Shown: piece by piece, positions 1 to 5,256 of the stretch
Position numbering within the stretch: the first letter of the stretch is position 1
Layout: each line of letters opens with the position of its first letter
Source of the DNA: a virus
DNA: 31,057 bases
Direction: 5' to 3' (one strand)
IMG/VR virus record: IMGVR_UViG_3300017760_000044
Location: 1-31,057 of that record
The notes under the pieces: generated by a model
What the model saw: the letters and a program-made list of their open reading frames with translations, nothing else
The model's database searches: none
What the model was told of the DNA's origin: nothing
Translations under genes and position numbers: made by a program

Positions 1-118
1 GAAAGAAGGGGGGCTTAAGCAGGGCTCAAGCATTAAGAAAAGAAAAGAAAAGAAAAGATAATTACGCAAATGATAATTTATTAAAAGTAAATGATGAAGT
101 GCAAAAACTTCTTGACCA
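1..118. repeat. Left copy of 118-bp terminal redundancy
   Basis: Bases 1-118 are identical to 30940-31057. Joining the two ends restores one continuous gene (30654-30939 followed by 1-122), so the repeat is best read as the overlap left when a circular or circularly permuted genome was assembled and opened. The unit genome is then 30,939 bp. A genuine short terminal repeat is possible, but the location inside a coding sequence makes it less likely. Confidence 0.95.
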
Positions 119-122
119 ATGA
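1..122 (+). CDS. 3' end of replication-initiator-like gene (wraps from the right end)
   Basis: This is the C-terminal part of the gene that starts at 30654. In-frame codons run from base 3 to the stop TGA at 120-122. The encoded tail is strongly basic (KKGGLSRAQALRKEKKRKD) and ends LLDQ. The stop overlaps the ATG of the helicase gene at 119 in an ATGA junction, so initiator-like protein and helicase are translationally coupled. The run of GAAAA units at 37-57 encodes the Lys/Arg/Glu-rich stretch. The domain is described in the entry at 30654. Confidence 0.85.
   Translation, partial: KKGGLSRAQALRKEKKRKDNYANDNLLKVNDEVQKLLDQ
25..60 (+). repeat. 36-nt AAGCATT/GAAAA element, copy 1 (inside initiator-like gene)
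   Basis: The stretch begins CTCAAGCATTAAG and continues as a purine run of AAAAG units ending in GATA. It aligns without gaps to 5042-5077 with 30 of 36 identities by hand count. Lambdoid phages carry their origin inside the initiator gene O, so a repeated element inside an initiator-like gene is an origin candidate. This is inference; part of the similarity comes from low-complexity AAG repeats. Confidence 0.35.
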
Positions 123-973
123 TATTAGAAGATAAAGCTACAATACCATATTTAAAAGCATTTAAAGAAGGTAGAATTAAAAAAGGCATTGGTATTGGTT
201 GTTTATTAGATGATTACTTTTTATACAAGAATGGCAACTTTAATATGTTTCTTGGTTTAGATAATGTTGGTAAAACTAATTTTATATTATGGTACTTAAC
301 TGCACTAAGTAAAATACACGGTAAGAAGTGGTGCATCTGGTCAGGAGAAAACAATGCTGGACAATTGAAGCGTGATATTATACAAATGTGGACAGGTGAA
401 ACAATTAAAGATTTAAATGAATATTTATTTTACCACGATGAAATAAGCAAGTATTTTAAATTTATTGATAATAGAAAACTTTACAACCATAAAGAACTAT
501 TAAAGATTTTTGAAGCAGAAGATTGTGATGGTTGTTTTATTGACCCTTATACTGGTATAAACCACGATAGAAGAATTTCACAATTTGAACGTAATTATCA
601 AGTTTGTAATGATGTAAGAGAGTTTTGTAATAAAACAGGCAAAACAATGTTTATTGCAATGCATCCACAAACAGAAGCTGCACGTAGAGTTTATCCACCT
701 GACCATCAATTAAATGGACATATACAACCACCAAGAAAAGCAGATTGTGAAGGTGGCCAAGTGTTTCCAAATAGAGTAGATAATTTTATTTGTTTACATA
801 GATTAATTTCACACGATAAACTTTGGATGATGACAGAAGTACACGTATATAAAATAAAAGATAAAGAAACAGGCGGTAAACCTACAATGTTAGGAGAACC
901 ACTAAGATTTGATTACAATAGTGGTTTAGGATTTACTATTGGTGGTAATAACGTATTAAAACAAAAACAATGA
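119..973 (+). CDS. RecA/DnaB-fold replicative helicase-like ATPase
   Basis: A 284-aa P-loop ATPase of RecA/DnaB type, likely the phage replicative helicase. The Walker A motif is GLDNVGKT (residues 46-53). A SGENN motif at 75-79 sits where the catalytic glutamate of RecA-like enzymes is expected, and a Walker B-like GCFIDPY lies at about 138-144. It is shorter than full DnaB (about 450 aa) and lacks an N-terminal DnaG-interaction domain, as in phage RepA/gp41-like core helicases. It starts by ATGA overlap with the upstream initiator-like gene and overlaps the next gene by 4 nt. The initiator-helicase pair suggests autonomous theta-type initiation with host polymerase. Fold assignment is firm; helicase activity is inferred from context. 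Confidence 0.8.
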   Translation: MILEDKATIPYLKAFKEGRIKKGIGIGCLLDDYFLYKNGNFNMFLGLDNVGKTNFILWYLTALSKIHGKKWCIWSGENNAGQLKRDIIQMWTGETIKDLNEYLFYHDEISKYFKFIDNRKLYNHKELLKIFEAEDCDGCFIDPYTGINHDRRISQFERNYQVCNDVREFCNKTGKTMFIAMHPQTEAARRVYPPDHQLNGHIQPPRKADCEGGQVFPNRVDNFICLHRLISHDKLWMMTEVHVYKIKDKETGGKPTMLGEPLRFDYNSGLGFTIGGNNVLKQKQ

Positions 974-1209
974 GATACACATATAAAAACATACAAGAAT
1001 TTATGAATTATAAAACTTGGAGTAATAAAAAAAAGATAGATACACTTTTAGAAATAGATTGCTGTTTGTATGCACACTTAGGTACTGATTCTACTAAAGC
1101 AGAGAAAGAAGAAGTAAAAAGAAAAAGCATAGAAATATATAGAACTATAAAAACATTAGATAAAAAACTTGGTGATGAATTACTTTACTCAGAAGATTTA
1201 AAACAATGA
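970..1209 (+). CDS. Small basic protein, unknown function
   Basis: A 79-aa protein rich in Lys and Glu, with predicted helices and no motif I recognise. It has two cysteines in a CCLY stretch near residue 32. It starts by ATGA overlap with the helicase gene and ends by ATGA overlap with the following gene, so it belongs to the replication operon. The position right after the helicase would suit a helicase loader or accessory factor, but nothing in the sequence shows this. Confidence 0.7.
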   Translation: MRYTYKNIQEFMNYKTWSNKKKIDTLLEIDCCLYAHLGTDSTKAEKEEVKRKSIEIYRTIKTLDKKLGDELLYSEDLKQ

Positions 1210-1469
1210 CAGATTTAGATTATACAATTACAAAGAACAAATTAGAAATATTGCTTTTAAAGGCTCAAGAAGGTTTAAAAGTAGGTAAGGTAACGCAAAG
1301 TAAATTGGAAGCGGTAGAAACGTTGCAAGATAGTTTAAAATGTATGTTAGAGCTGAGGTTAATAGTTGATGAAATGAAAAACAAACAAACATTATTAACA
1401 ATGCAAAATGTAAAAGCATACAAAGAAACTGCTCAACTAAAGAAAAAATTTAATACATTTAAAAAATGA
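1206..1469 (+). CDS. Helical coiled-coil protein, unknown function
   Basis: An 87-aa protein that looks almost wholly helical, with heptad-like spacing of Leu/Ile/Val (LEILLLKAQEGLKVGK, then VETLQDSLKCMLELRLIVDE) and a basic C-terminus ending KKFNTFKK. Gene starts and ends lie in ATGA overlaps with the neighbours. A small dimerising accessory protein is plausible, but no family is recognised. Confidence 0.65.
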   Translation: MTDLDYTITKNKLEILLLKAQEGLKVGKVTQSKLEAVETLQDSLKCMLELRLIVDEMKNKQTLLTMQNVKAYKETAQLKKKFNTFKK

Positions 1470-1564
1470 AAACTATATTATTAATGTTAATCACATCACA
1501 CATTACCAGTTTTATCTCTGGTGCTTTAATTGTTGTAATAATAAAAAGATATTTTGAAAAGTAA
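1466..1564 (+). CDS. 32-aa single-pass membrane peptide
   Basis: A short gene starting by ATGA overlap at 1466 and ending TAA at 1562-1564. The peptide begins MKTILLMLITSHITSF, continues through the hydrophobic ISGALIVVII, and ends KRYFEK, so it is one transmembrane segment with a positively charged C-terminus. Overlap coupling to the upstream gene and A/T-ending codons support a real gene. Its role is unknown; early phage membrane peptides often affect host physiology or superinfection. Confidence 0.55.
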   Translation: MKTILLMLITSHITSFISGALIVVIIKRYFEK

Positions 1565-1718
1565 AAAGAGAACATTAAATGAATACAGACAAACAAAGGA
1601 CTCACACTATCGTAGTGATGATTCTCCTATTGAGTACAACATTGCTTTGTTGTGTAGAATATATTCTAATGATACAGAGCTTGGAGCAATAATTAGAAAA
1701 CATTTTCAAAAGATATGA
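1554..1718 (+). CDS. 54-aa protein with TTG start, unknown function
   Basis: The frame is open from TTG at 1554 to TGA at 1716-1718, giving a hydrophilic product (KSKKRTLNEYRQTKDSHYR, then SPIEYNIALLCRIYSNDTEL). The stop lies in an ATGA overlap with the ATG of the nuclease gene at 1715, the usual junction in this genome. There is no ATG in a useful position, so TTG initiation 8 nt before the upstream stop is inferred. A competing 37-codon frame from ATG 1579 is hydrophobic and lacks the overlap junction. Confidence 0.5.
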   Translation: MKSKKRTLNEYRQTKDSHYRSDDSPIEYNIALLCRIYSNDTELGAIIRKHFQKI

Positions 1719-2065
1719 GTTTAAATTCAAATCAGAAAGGCAAACGTTTTGAATTGCGAATCGCAAAAGATTTAGCTAAGAAGTTTGATACTAATATAAG
1801 AAGAACACCAAACTCAGGTGGATTAAGTATTAAAGGAGATATTATGACTACAAGTGGAATACTATCAGAATATAGCTGGGAATGTAAAAACCAAGAGAAA
1901 TTAAATATCTGGAAAGCATTAGAACAAAGTAAAGGAGATGCAAGAGGTACATTAAAAACACCTGTAGTAGTATTTACCAAAAACTTTGAAGACGATTACA
2001 TTGCTTTAAAATACGATGATTTTGTAAATATACTTCTTGAATTAGATGAGTACAGAAGTAAATAA
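1715..2065 (+). CDS. Holliday-junction resolvase-like PD-(D/E)xK nuclease
   Basis: A 116-aa nuclease resembling archaeal Hjc-type resolvases. It opens with a GKRFELRIAKDLAK stretch carrying the first acidic residue (E13), followed by RRTPNSGGLSIKGDI with the metal-binding aspartate (D42) and WECKNQ with the E-x-K pair (E56, K58). The order E...GD...ExK with a basic RRTP loop is the family signature. It probably resolves branched intermediates of replication or recombination before packaging, consistent with its place between the helicase and terminase genes. It overlaps the sigma-like gene by 20 nt. Confidence 0.8.
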   Translation: MSLNSNQKGKRFELRIAKDLAKKFDTNIRRTPNSGGLSIKGDIMTTSGILSEYSWECKNQEKLNIWKALEQSKGDARGTLKTPVVVFTKNFEDDYIALKYDDFVNILLELDEYRSK

Positions 2066-2555
2066 TATTTTACACATCTTGGTAAGAGATGAAGAAACTT
2101 GGCTATCTATGGCTGAGGAAATAAGCAGCAATAGTAAAATACCAGCAAAAGATTTATTACACGACTTTTATATTGCTTTACATAGTAAAATTGATAGTGG
2201 TAAAGTAAAAATTAACGATATTCTATATAACGATTCTTTAAATAAAGCGTTTATATATAAGATGATGCACAATATCTTCATTGACACAATACGAGTTGAT
2301 AAAGATTTACTAATTGATAAAGACCTAAAAAACATTATAGAAGCAGACAACACAAAGTATGTAGACATAGAGAAAGTAGTGGATGATATAGTAAATGAAT
2401 TTTACTGGTTTGATAGAAAATTATTTAACTTATATAGAAAGAAATTCCACAGTATAAGAAAACTATCTGCAGCAACTAACATATCACACGTAGTTGTATG
2501 GAGAACTATAAACAATTGTATTAAAGAAATTAAAAAAAAAATTAATGAAGAGTAA
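2046..2555 (+). CDS. Sigma-70-like (ECF-like) transcription factor candidate
   Basis: A 169-aa protein with two-part sigma-like architecture. Residues about 15-85 include KDLLHDFYIALHSK and AFIYKMMHNIFIDTIRVDK, which resemble sigma region 2. Residues about 120-165 (FDRKLFNLYRKKFHSIRKL, then ISHVVVWRTI) form a helix-turn-helix like region 4. Length fits ECF sigmas. It precedes the terminase and late genes, so it may redirect host RNA polymerase to late promoters; a bipartite motif before the tail and head operons is a candidate target. An HTH regulator without sigma activity is the alternative. ATG 2046 lies inside the upstream gene. Confidence 0.6.
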   Translation: MSTEVNNILHILVRDEETWLSMAEEISSNSKIPAKDLLHDFYIALHSKIDSGKVKINDILYNDSLNKAFIYKMMHNIFIDTIRVDKDLLIDKDLKNIIEADNTKYVDIEKVVDDIVNEFYWFDRKLFNLYRKKFHSIRKLSAATNISHVVVWRTINNCIKEIKKKINEE

Positions 2556-2925
2556 AGGTTTAGGCGACACAGTAGAAAAGATTACAAAAGCCACAGGCAT
2601 AAAGAAAGCTACTGATTGGATATTTGACAAGATAGGTAAAGATTGCGGATGTGATACAAGGAAAGAAAAGTTAAATAAAATGTTTCCTTATAAGAATGTA
2701 GAATGTTTAAATGAAGATGAATATGTATATCTAAAAGGATTCTTTAACCAACAAAAGAATGTAGTAAATGCAAACGAACAAAAAGGATTGCTAACAATAC
2801 ACAATAGAGTATTTAACACTAACAAACAAAGTTCAAGTTGTGGTAGTTGCGTCAAAGGTTTAGTTGATACAATGAGAAGATTATATAATGAATATGAATA
2901 CGAAAGAGAAAGCAAAAGCAATTGA
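2545..2925 (+). CDS. Cysteine-containing phage protein, unknown function
   Basis: A 126-aa protein opening with GLGDTVEKITKATGIKKATD and carrying a DCGCDTRKEKLNKMF segment (about residues 33-47) and a SSCGSCVKGL segment near residue 97. The CxC and CxxC pairs could bind a metal. I have a general impression that this type occurs just upstream of terminase in Bacteroidota phages, but no function is known to me. It overlaps the sigma-like gene by 11 nt. A role in packaging or late switching would be a guess from position. Confidence 0.65.
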   Translation: MKSKGLGDTVEKITKATGIKKATDWIFDKIGKDCGCDTRKEKLNKMFPYKNVECLNEDEYVYLKGFFNQQKNVVNANEQKGLLTIHNRVFNTNKQSSSCGSCVKGLVDTMRRLYNEYEYERESKSN

Positions 2926-3028
2926 AAGAAAGCTGATAATGTTTTTAAACAAATACAGCATAAATACAACAGTAAATGTCAAAAGAAGATATAGTAAAAC
3001 ATCAATGGACAAAAGGTCAGAGCGGTAA
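2888..3028 (+). CDS. Possible 46-aa basic peptide overlapping both neighbours
   Basis: The frame from ATG 2888 to TAA 3026-3028 encodes a basic peptide (KEKAKAIERKLIMFLNKYS, then VKRRYSKTSMDKRSER). It spans the only gap between the cysteine-containing protein and the small terminase, but overlaps them by 38 and 53 nt, more than is usual here. Only about 50 nt are not shared with another gene, so it could be chance. Confidence 0.3.
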   Translation: MNMNTKEKAKAIERKLIMFLNKYSINTTVNVKRRYSKTSMDKRSER

Positions 3029-3320
3029 TCCTAAAGGTAAACCAAAAGGTGCTAAGAATAGAAGCACAATTTTAAAAGAATTAGCAGAACTTAGAACAAA
3101 AGGAATTGACCCTGTTACTGGTGAAGAAGTTTGGATGACTAATGAATATCGTATGGCTATGGCTGTTATAGAAAAGGTTATTGAGAAAGGTGACCATCAA
3201 GCTCTTAATATGGTATTAGATAGCATCTATGGCAAGCAGAAAGATTCAGTTGATATACACACTTCAGAAGAAGTAAACCACGATTTCAGAAACATCATTG
3301 CAAGGATTAAAGCTCAATAA
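2976..3320 (+). CDS. Terminase small subunit-like protein (DUF5681 type)
   Basis: A 114-aa protein whose N-terminus, WTKGQSGNPKGKPKGAKNRS, is the DUF5681 signature found in proteins encoded directly before large terminases. Residues about 45-95 form a helical segment (YRMAMAVIEKVIEKGDHQAL) likely used for oligomerisation. Small terminases recognise phage DNA and regulate the large subunit. The next gene is the large terminase and overlaps by 23 nt. Assignment rests on the motif plus context. Confidence 0.8.
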   Translation: MSKEDIVKHQWTKGQSGNPKGKPKGAKNRSTILKELAELRTKGIDPVTGEEVWMTNEYRMAMAVIEKVIEKGDHQALNMVLDSIYGKQKDSVDIHTSEEVNHDFRNIIARIKAQ

Positions 3321-4509
3321 AAAGTATTTAGTATTAGATGAATCATTTGCAAGATACTTTATTGTAACTGGTGGCAGAGGTTCAGGTAAATCATTTGCTG
3401 TTAACTCTGTACTATTACTATTAACCTATCAAGCTGGACACACAATACTATTTACACGTTATACGCTAAGAGCTGCTGGCATTTCAATCATACCTGAATT
3501 TATAGAAAAGTTAGAACTGCTTGGAGTTATTGACAGATTTAAAATAACAAAGGATGAAATAATAAATACTGGCAATGGTAGTAAGATAATATTTAGAGGC
3601 ATTAAAACAAGCTCAGGTGACCAAACAGCAAATCTAAAATCTTTAACTGGTATTACTACTTGGGTTATGGATGAAGCAGAAGAATTAAATGATGAGGATA
3701 TATTTGATAAAATAGATTTATCTGTTCGTAATAAAGTACAAGAGAATCGAGTTATATTAATATTAAATCCAACAACTAAAGAACATTTCATTTATAAGAG
3801 ATGGTTTGAAGATAGAGGTGTTGCTGCTGGAAGTAATATAACTAAAGAAGATACTACCTATATACACACTACATATTTAGATAACATAGATAATCTTTCA
3901 GAAAGCTATATTAAGCAGATAGAGACAATGAAGGTTAGAAGACCAAATAGATACAAGCATACTATTGAAGGTGCTTGGCTGGACAAAGCTGAGGGTGTTA
4001 TATTTACTGATTGGAGTATAGGAGAATTTAAACAAGTAGGTAAAGTTGTTTATGGCCAAGATTATGGATTTAGCAATGACCCAAGCACATTAGTTAAAAC
4101 AAGCATAGATAAAGAAAATAAAGTTATCTATATACAACTATGTTTCTATCAAACTAAATTAACTACAAGCGAGATATTACAACTAAATAAAAAGTTTGCA
4201 GCAGATAATTTAATAGTAGGTGATTCAGCAGAACCAAGATTAATAACAGAACTAAGTAGAGATTGTAATGTTGTGCCAGCTATCAAAGGACAAGGTAGTA
4301 TTACATTTGGTATTAGTTTATTACAAGATTATGATTTAGTAATTACTGAAGATAGTACAGAATTAATAAAAGAGTTAAATAACTATTGTTGGTTAGAGAA
4401 GAAATCACAAACACCAGTAGATAATTTTAATCACGCTATTGACGCGCTGAGGTATGCAGTAAGCTACCAATTACAGAATCCTAATTTAGGTGAATATCAC
4501 ATTTATTAA
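3298..4509 (+). CDS. Terminase large subunit
   Basis: A 403-aa packaging motor. The ATPase domain has Walker A GGRGSGKS (residues 25-32), Walker B VMDEAE (123-128) and an ILNPTT coupling motif (155-160). The C-terminal RNase H-like nuclease has its aspartates in GQDYGFS (D255), VGDSAEPR (D309) and AIDALRYA (D382). Length and motifs fit the Terminase_3/6 families. The start appears to be TTG at 3298, because no ATG lies near the N-terminus and Walker A would be lost from later starts; TTG overlaps the small subunit. Headful packaging is possible and would fit a circularly permuted assembly, but is not shown by the sequence. Confidence 0.93.
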   Translation: MQGLKLNKKYLVLDESFARYFIVTGGRGSGKSFAVNSVLLLLTYQAGHTILFTRYTLRAAGISIIPEFIEKLELLGVIDRFKITKDEIINTGNGSKIIFRGIKTSSGDQTANLKSLTGITTWVMDEAEELNDEDIFDKIDLSVRNKVQENRVILILNPTTKEHFIYKRWFEDRGVAAGSNITKEDTTYIHTTYLDNIDNLSESYIKQIETMKVRRPNRYKHTIEGAWLDKAEGVIFTDWSIGEFKQVGKVVYGQDYGFSNDPSTLVKTSIDKENKVIYIQLCFYQTKLTTSEILQLNKKFAADNLIVGDSAEPRLITELSRDCNVVPAIKGQGSITFGISLLQDYDLVITEDSTELIKELNNYCWLEKKSQTPVDNFNHAIDALRYAVSYQLQNPNLGEYHIY

Positions 4510-4560
4510 AAAAATTTACAGAGGTAGAACAAAAAAAATTAAAAAAAGTTGTAAAAAAGT

Positions 4561-4591
4561 TTTGTAGTTTATAAATATATTTATATATTTG
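4561..4591 (+). promoter_or_regulatory. Bacteroidota-type promoter of cassette A
   Basis: TTTG (4561-4564), exactly 19 nt of spacer, then TATATTTG (4584-4591) match the Bacteroidota consensus TTTG-N19-TAnnTTTG. The start codon at 4619 follows 27 nt after the -7 box. It lies just after the terminase stop and would transcribe the 90-aa and 42-aa genes independently. Confidence 0.8.
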
Positions 4592-4594
4592 ACT

Positions 4595-4621
4595 AATTAT
4601 TAATTAAAACCAAAACAAATG
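4595..4621 (+). repeat. 27-nt shared leader, copy A
   Basis: This leader runs from AATTATTAATTAAAACC to the ATG at 4619-4621. It is identical over 27 nt to the leader of the minus-strand gene (15028-15054). Together with the matching promoter spacing it shows that the two transcription units share their 5' control region. Confidence 0.9.
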
Positions 4622-4891
4622 AAAAATTTAAATTTAACACAATTAGAAACTGTAACATTATCAGAGTTAATTAAAAATGTAGATATTAATATTAATGAAG
4701 ATTCAATATTTAGTAGTATAGAAACAGAAGACCTTTCAAATTTTACTGGAATTGAAATTAAAAAAATGCGTGGTGTTGTAGGTAGTTTAATAAAAAAAGG
4801 AATTGTTTATCTTGAAGATTATGATGATGATGGTATAGAGATTGTTTATCTTGATAATGAATATTTTTATTTATCAAATGAAAGCAAGTAA
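4619..4891 (+). CDS. Small winged-helix-like protein in moron-like cassette
   Basis: A 90-aa acidic protein. Residues about 38-60 (LSNFTGIEIKKMRGVVGSLI) look like the recognition part of a helix-turn-helix, followed by KKGIVYLEDYDDDGIEIVYL, which has the strand-turn-strand look of a wing. This is typical of small phage winged-helix proteins, so DNA binding is plausible but unproven. It has its own strong promoter and leader and is followed by one more small gene and a terminator, so it is expressed separately from the late operons. Confidence 0.7.
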   Translation: MKNLNLTQLETVTLSELIKNVDININEDSIFSSIETEDLSNFTGIEIKKMRGVVGSLIKKGIVYLEDYDDDGIEIVYLDNEYFYLSNESK

Positions 4892-5006
4892 ACTATTAAC
4901 TAAACAACAAAGAAAAGAGCAGTATGGTTTATATATTGCTTTTTTTGGTTATAATAAAAAAATAACATTTGAACAATTTTTAAGTAAAACTTATAAGCTA
5001 CTGTAA
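4878..5006 (+). CDS. 42-aa basic peptide, unknown function
   Basis: ATG 4878 overlaps the end of the winged-helix gene by 14 nt, and TAA 5004-5006 lies within the terminator hairpin. The peptide reads MKASKLLTKQQRKEQYGLY, then IAFFGYNKKITFEQFLSK: basic at the start and aromatic in the middle. Placement between a promoter-driven gene and its terminator supports expression. No family is recognised. Confidence 0.55.
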   Translation: MKASKLLTKQQRKEQYGLYIAFFGYNKKITFEQFLSKTYKLL

Positions 5007-5021
5007 AAAGTGGCTTTTTTT
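4995..5021 (+). terminator. Intrinsic terminator of cassette A
   Basis: AAGCTACT (4995-5002) pairs with AGTGGCTT (5009-5016), including one T-G wobble, around the loop GTAAAA, and is followed by a T run. The 3' half AGTGGCTTTTTTTA is identical to that of the minus-strand cassette terminator. A second inverted repeat, GTGGCT (5010-5015)/AGCCAC (5024-5029), would form a terminator-like hairpin on the opposite strand. Confidence 0.75.
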
Positions 5022-5041
5022 ATAGCCACGCATAAGCCACC

Positions 5042-5077
5042 CTTAAGCATTTAGATAAGATAAGAAAAGATAAGATA
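5042..5077 (+). repeat. 36-nt AAGCATT/GATAAG element, copy 2 (intergenic)
   Basis: It begins CTTAAGCATTTAG and continues with GATAAG/GAAAAG units. Gapless alignment to 25-60 gives 30 of 36 identities. It lies in the only gene-free stretch of the terminase-tail boundary, right after a terminator. A binding site for the initiator-like protein is one reading; chance similarity of purine-rich repeats is the other. Confidence 0.35.
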
Positions 5078-5103
5078 TATAAGAGAAATTTTTATTATAT
5101 TTG

Positions 5104-5210
5104 ATTGTAATTTAAAAATAACTTTCTGAATACGTTTAGTAAAGTCTTGATTTAAAATTTATGTTTTGGTTAAAGTAGGTATTTGCAAAAGAGCATTGCC
5201 TACTTTTTTT
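5104..5210 (+). ncRNA. Candidate small non-coding RNA
   Basis: The gene-free stretch 5007-5256 holds this unit. TATATTTG at 5096-5103 matches the -7 box, though no TTTG lies 19 nt upstream. An intrinsic terminator ends at about 5210. Between them the only ATG (5161) opens five codons, so any transcript is non-coding and about 100 nt. A preceding terminator at 4995-5021 isolates it from the upstream cassette. Function is unknown. Confidence 0.4.
5172..5210 (+). terminator. Intrinsic terminator before tail operon
   Basis: AAAGTAGG (5172-5179) and CCTACTTT (5199-5206) form an 8-bp stem followed by a T run. The loop contains an inner TGC/GCA pair (5184-5186/5193-5195). No coding gene ends here, so it must end a read-through or the candidate small RNA. 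Confidence 0.65.
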
Positions 5211-5218
5211 TATATTTG
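5211..5218 (+). promoter_or_regulatory. -7 box-like sequence upstream of tail operon
   Basis: TATATTTG matches TAnnTTTG and directly abuts the T run of the terminator. The only TTTG upstream (5182-5185) is 25 nt away, longer than usual, so host-type promoter activity is uncertain. Confidence 0.35.
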
Positions 5219-5219
5219 T

Positions 5220-5247
5220 ATATAACGATTCACTAATTTAAACGTTT
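5220..5247 (+). promoter_or_regulatory. Bipartite late-promoter candidate, tail operon
   Basis: ATATAAC (5220-5226), 13 nt, then AAACGTTT (5240-5247). The same two blocks with the same 13-nt spacer stand before the scaffold-capsid operon (15117-15144). The tail operon start codon follows at 5257. It may be read by the phage sigma-like factor; this is inference. Confidence 0.45.
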
Positions 5248-5256
5248 GTATATAAA

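Noticed and set aside
1-118. 118-bp end repeat as genuine direct terminal repeat of the virion DNA
   Set aside because: It lies inside a coding sequence that is restored by circular joining; an assembly overlap explains it more simply. Not excluded without read data.
1579-1692. 37-codon hydrophobic ORF starting ATG 1579
   Set aside because: It overlaps the 54-codon frame that ends in the standard ATGA junction; its hydrophobic composition is typical of an out-of-frame reading of AT-rich coding DNA.
2688-2969. Minus-strand frames opposite plus-strand genes (for example 2688-2969, 3459-3791, 6686-7081, 15488-15805, 25482-25910)
   Set aside because: All lie antisense to well-supported genes, are rich in Leu/Phe/Ser as expected of complement reading, and have no promoter or overlap junctions.
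4595-4891. Cassette A gene and inverted cassette B gene as recent duplicates
   Set aside because: Identity stops at the start codon; the 90-aa and 91-aa products show no visible alignment despite similar length.
5118-5140. ATAAC...ACGTTT near 5120-5135 as another copy of the bipartite element
   Set aside because: The blocks are shorter and separated by 9 rather than 15 nt between the matching cores; not the same spacing.
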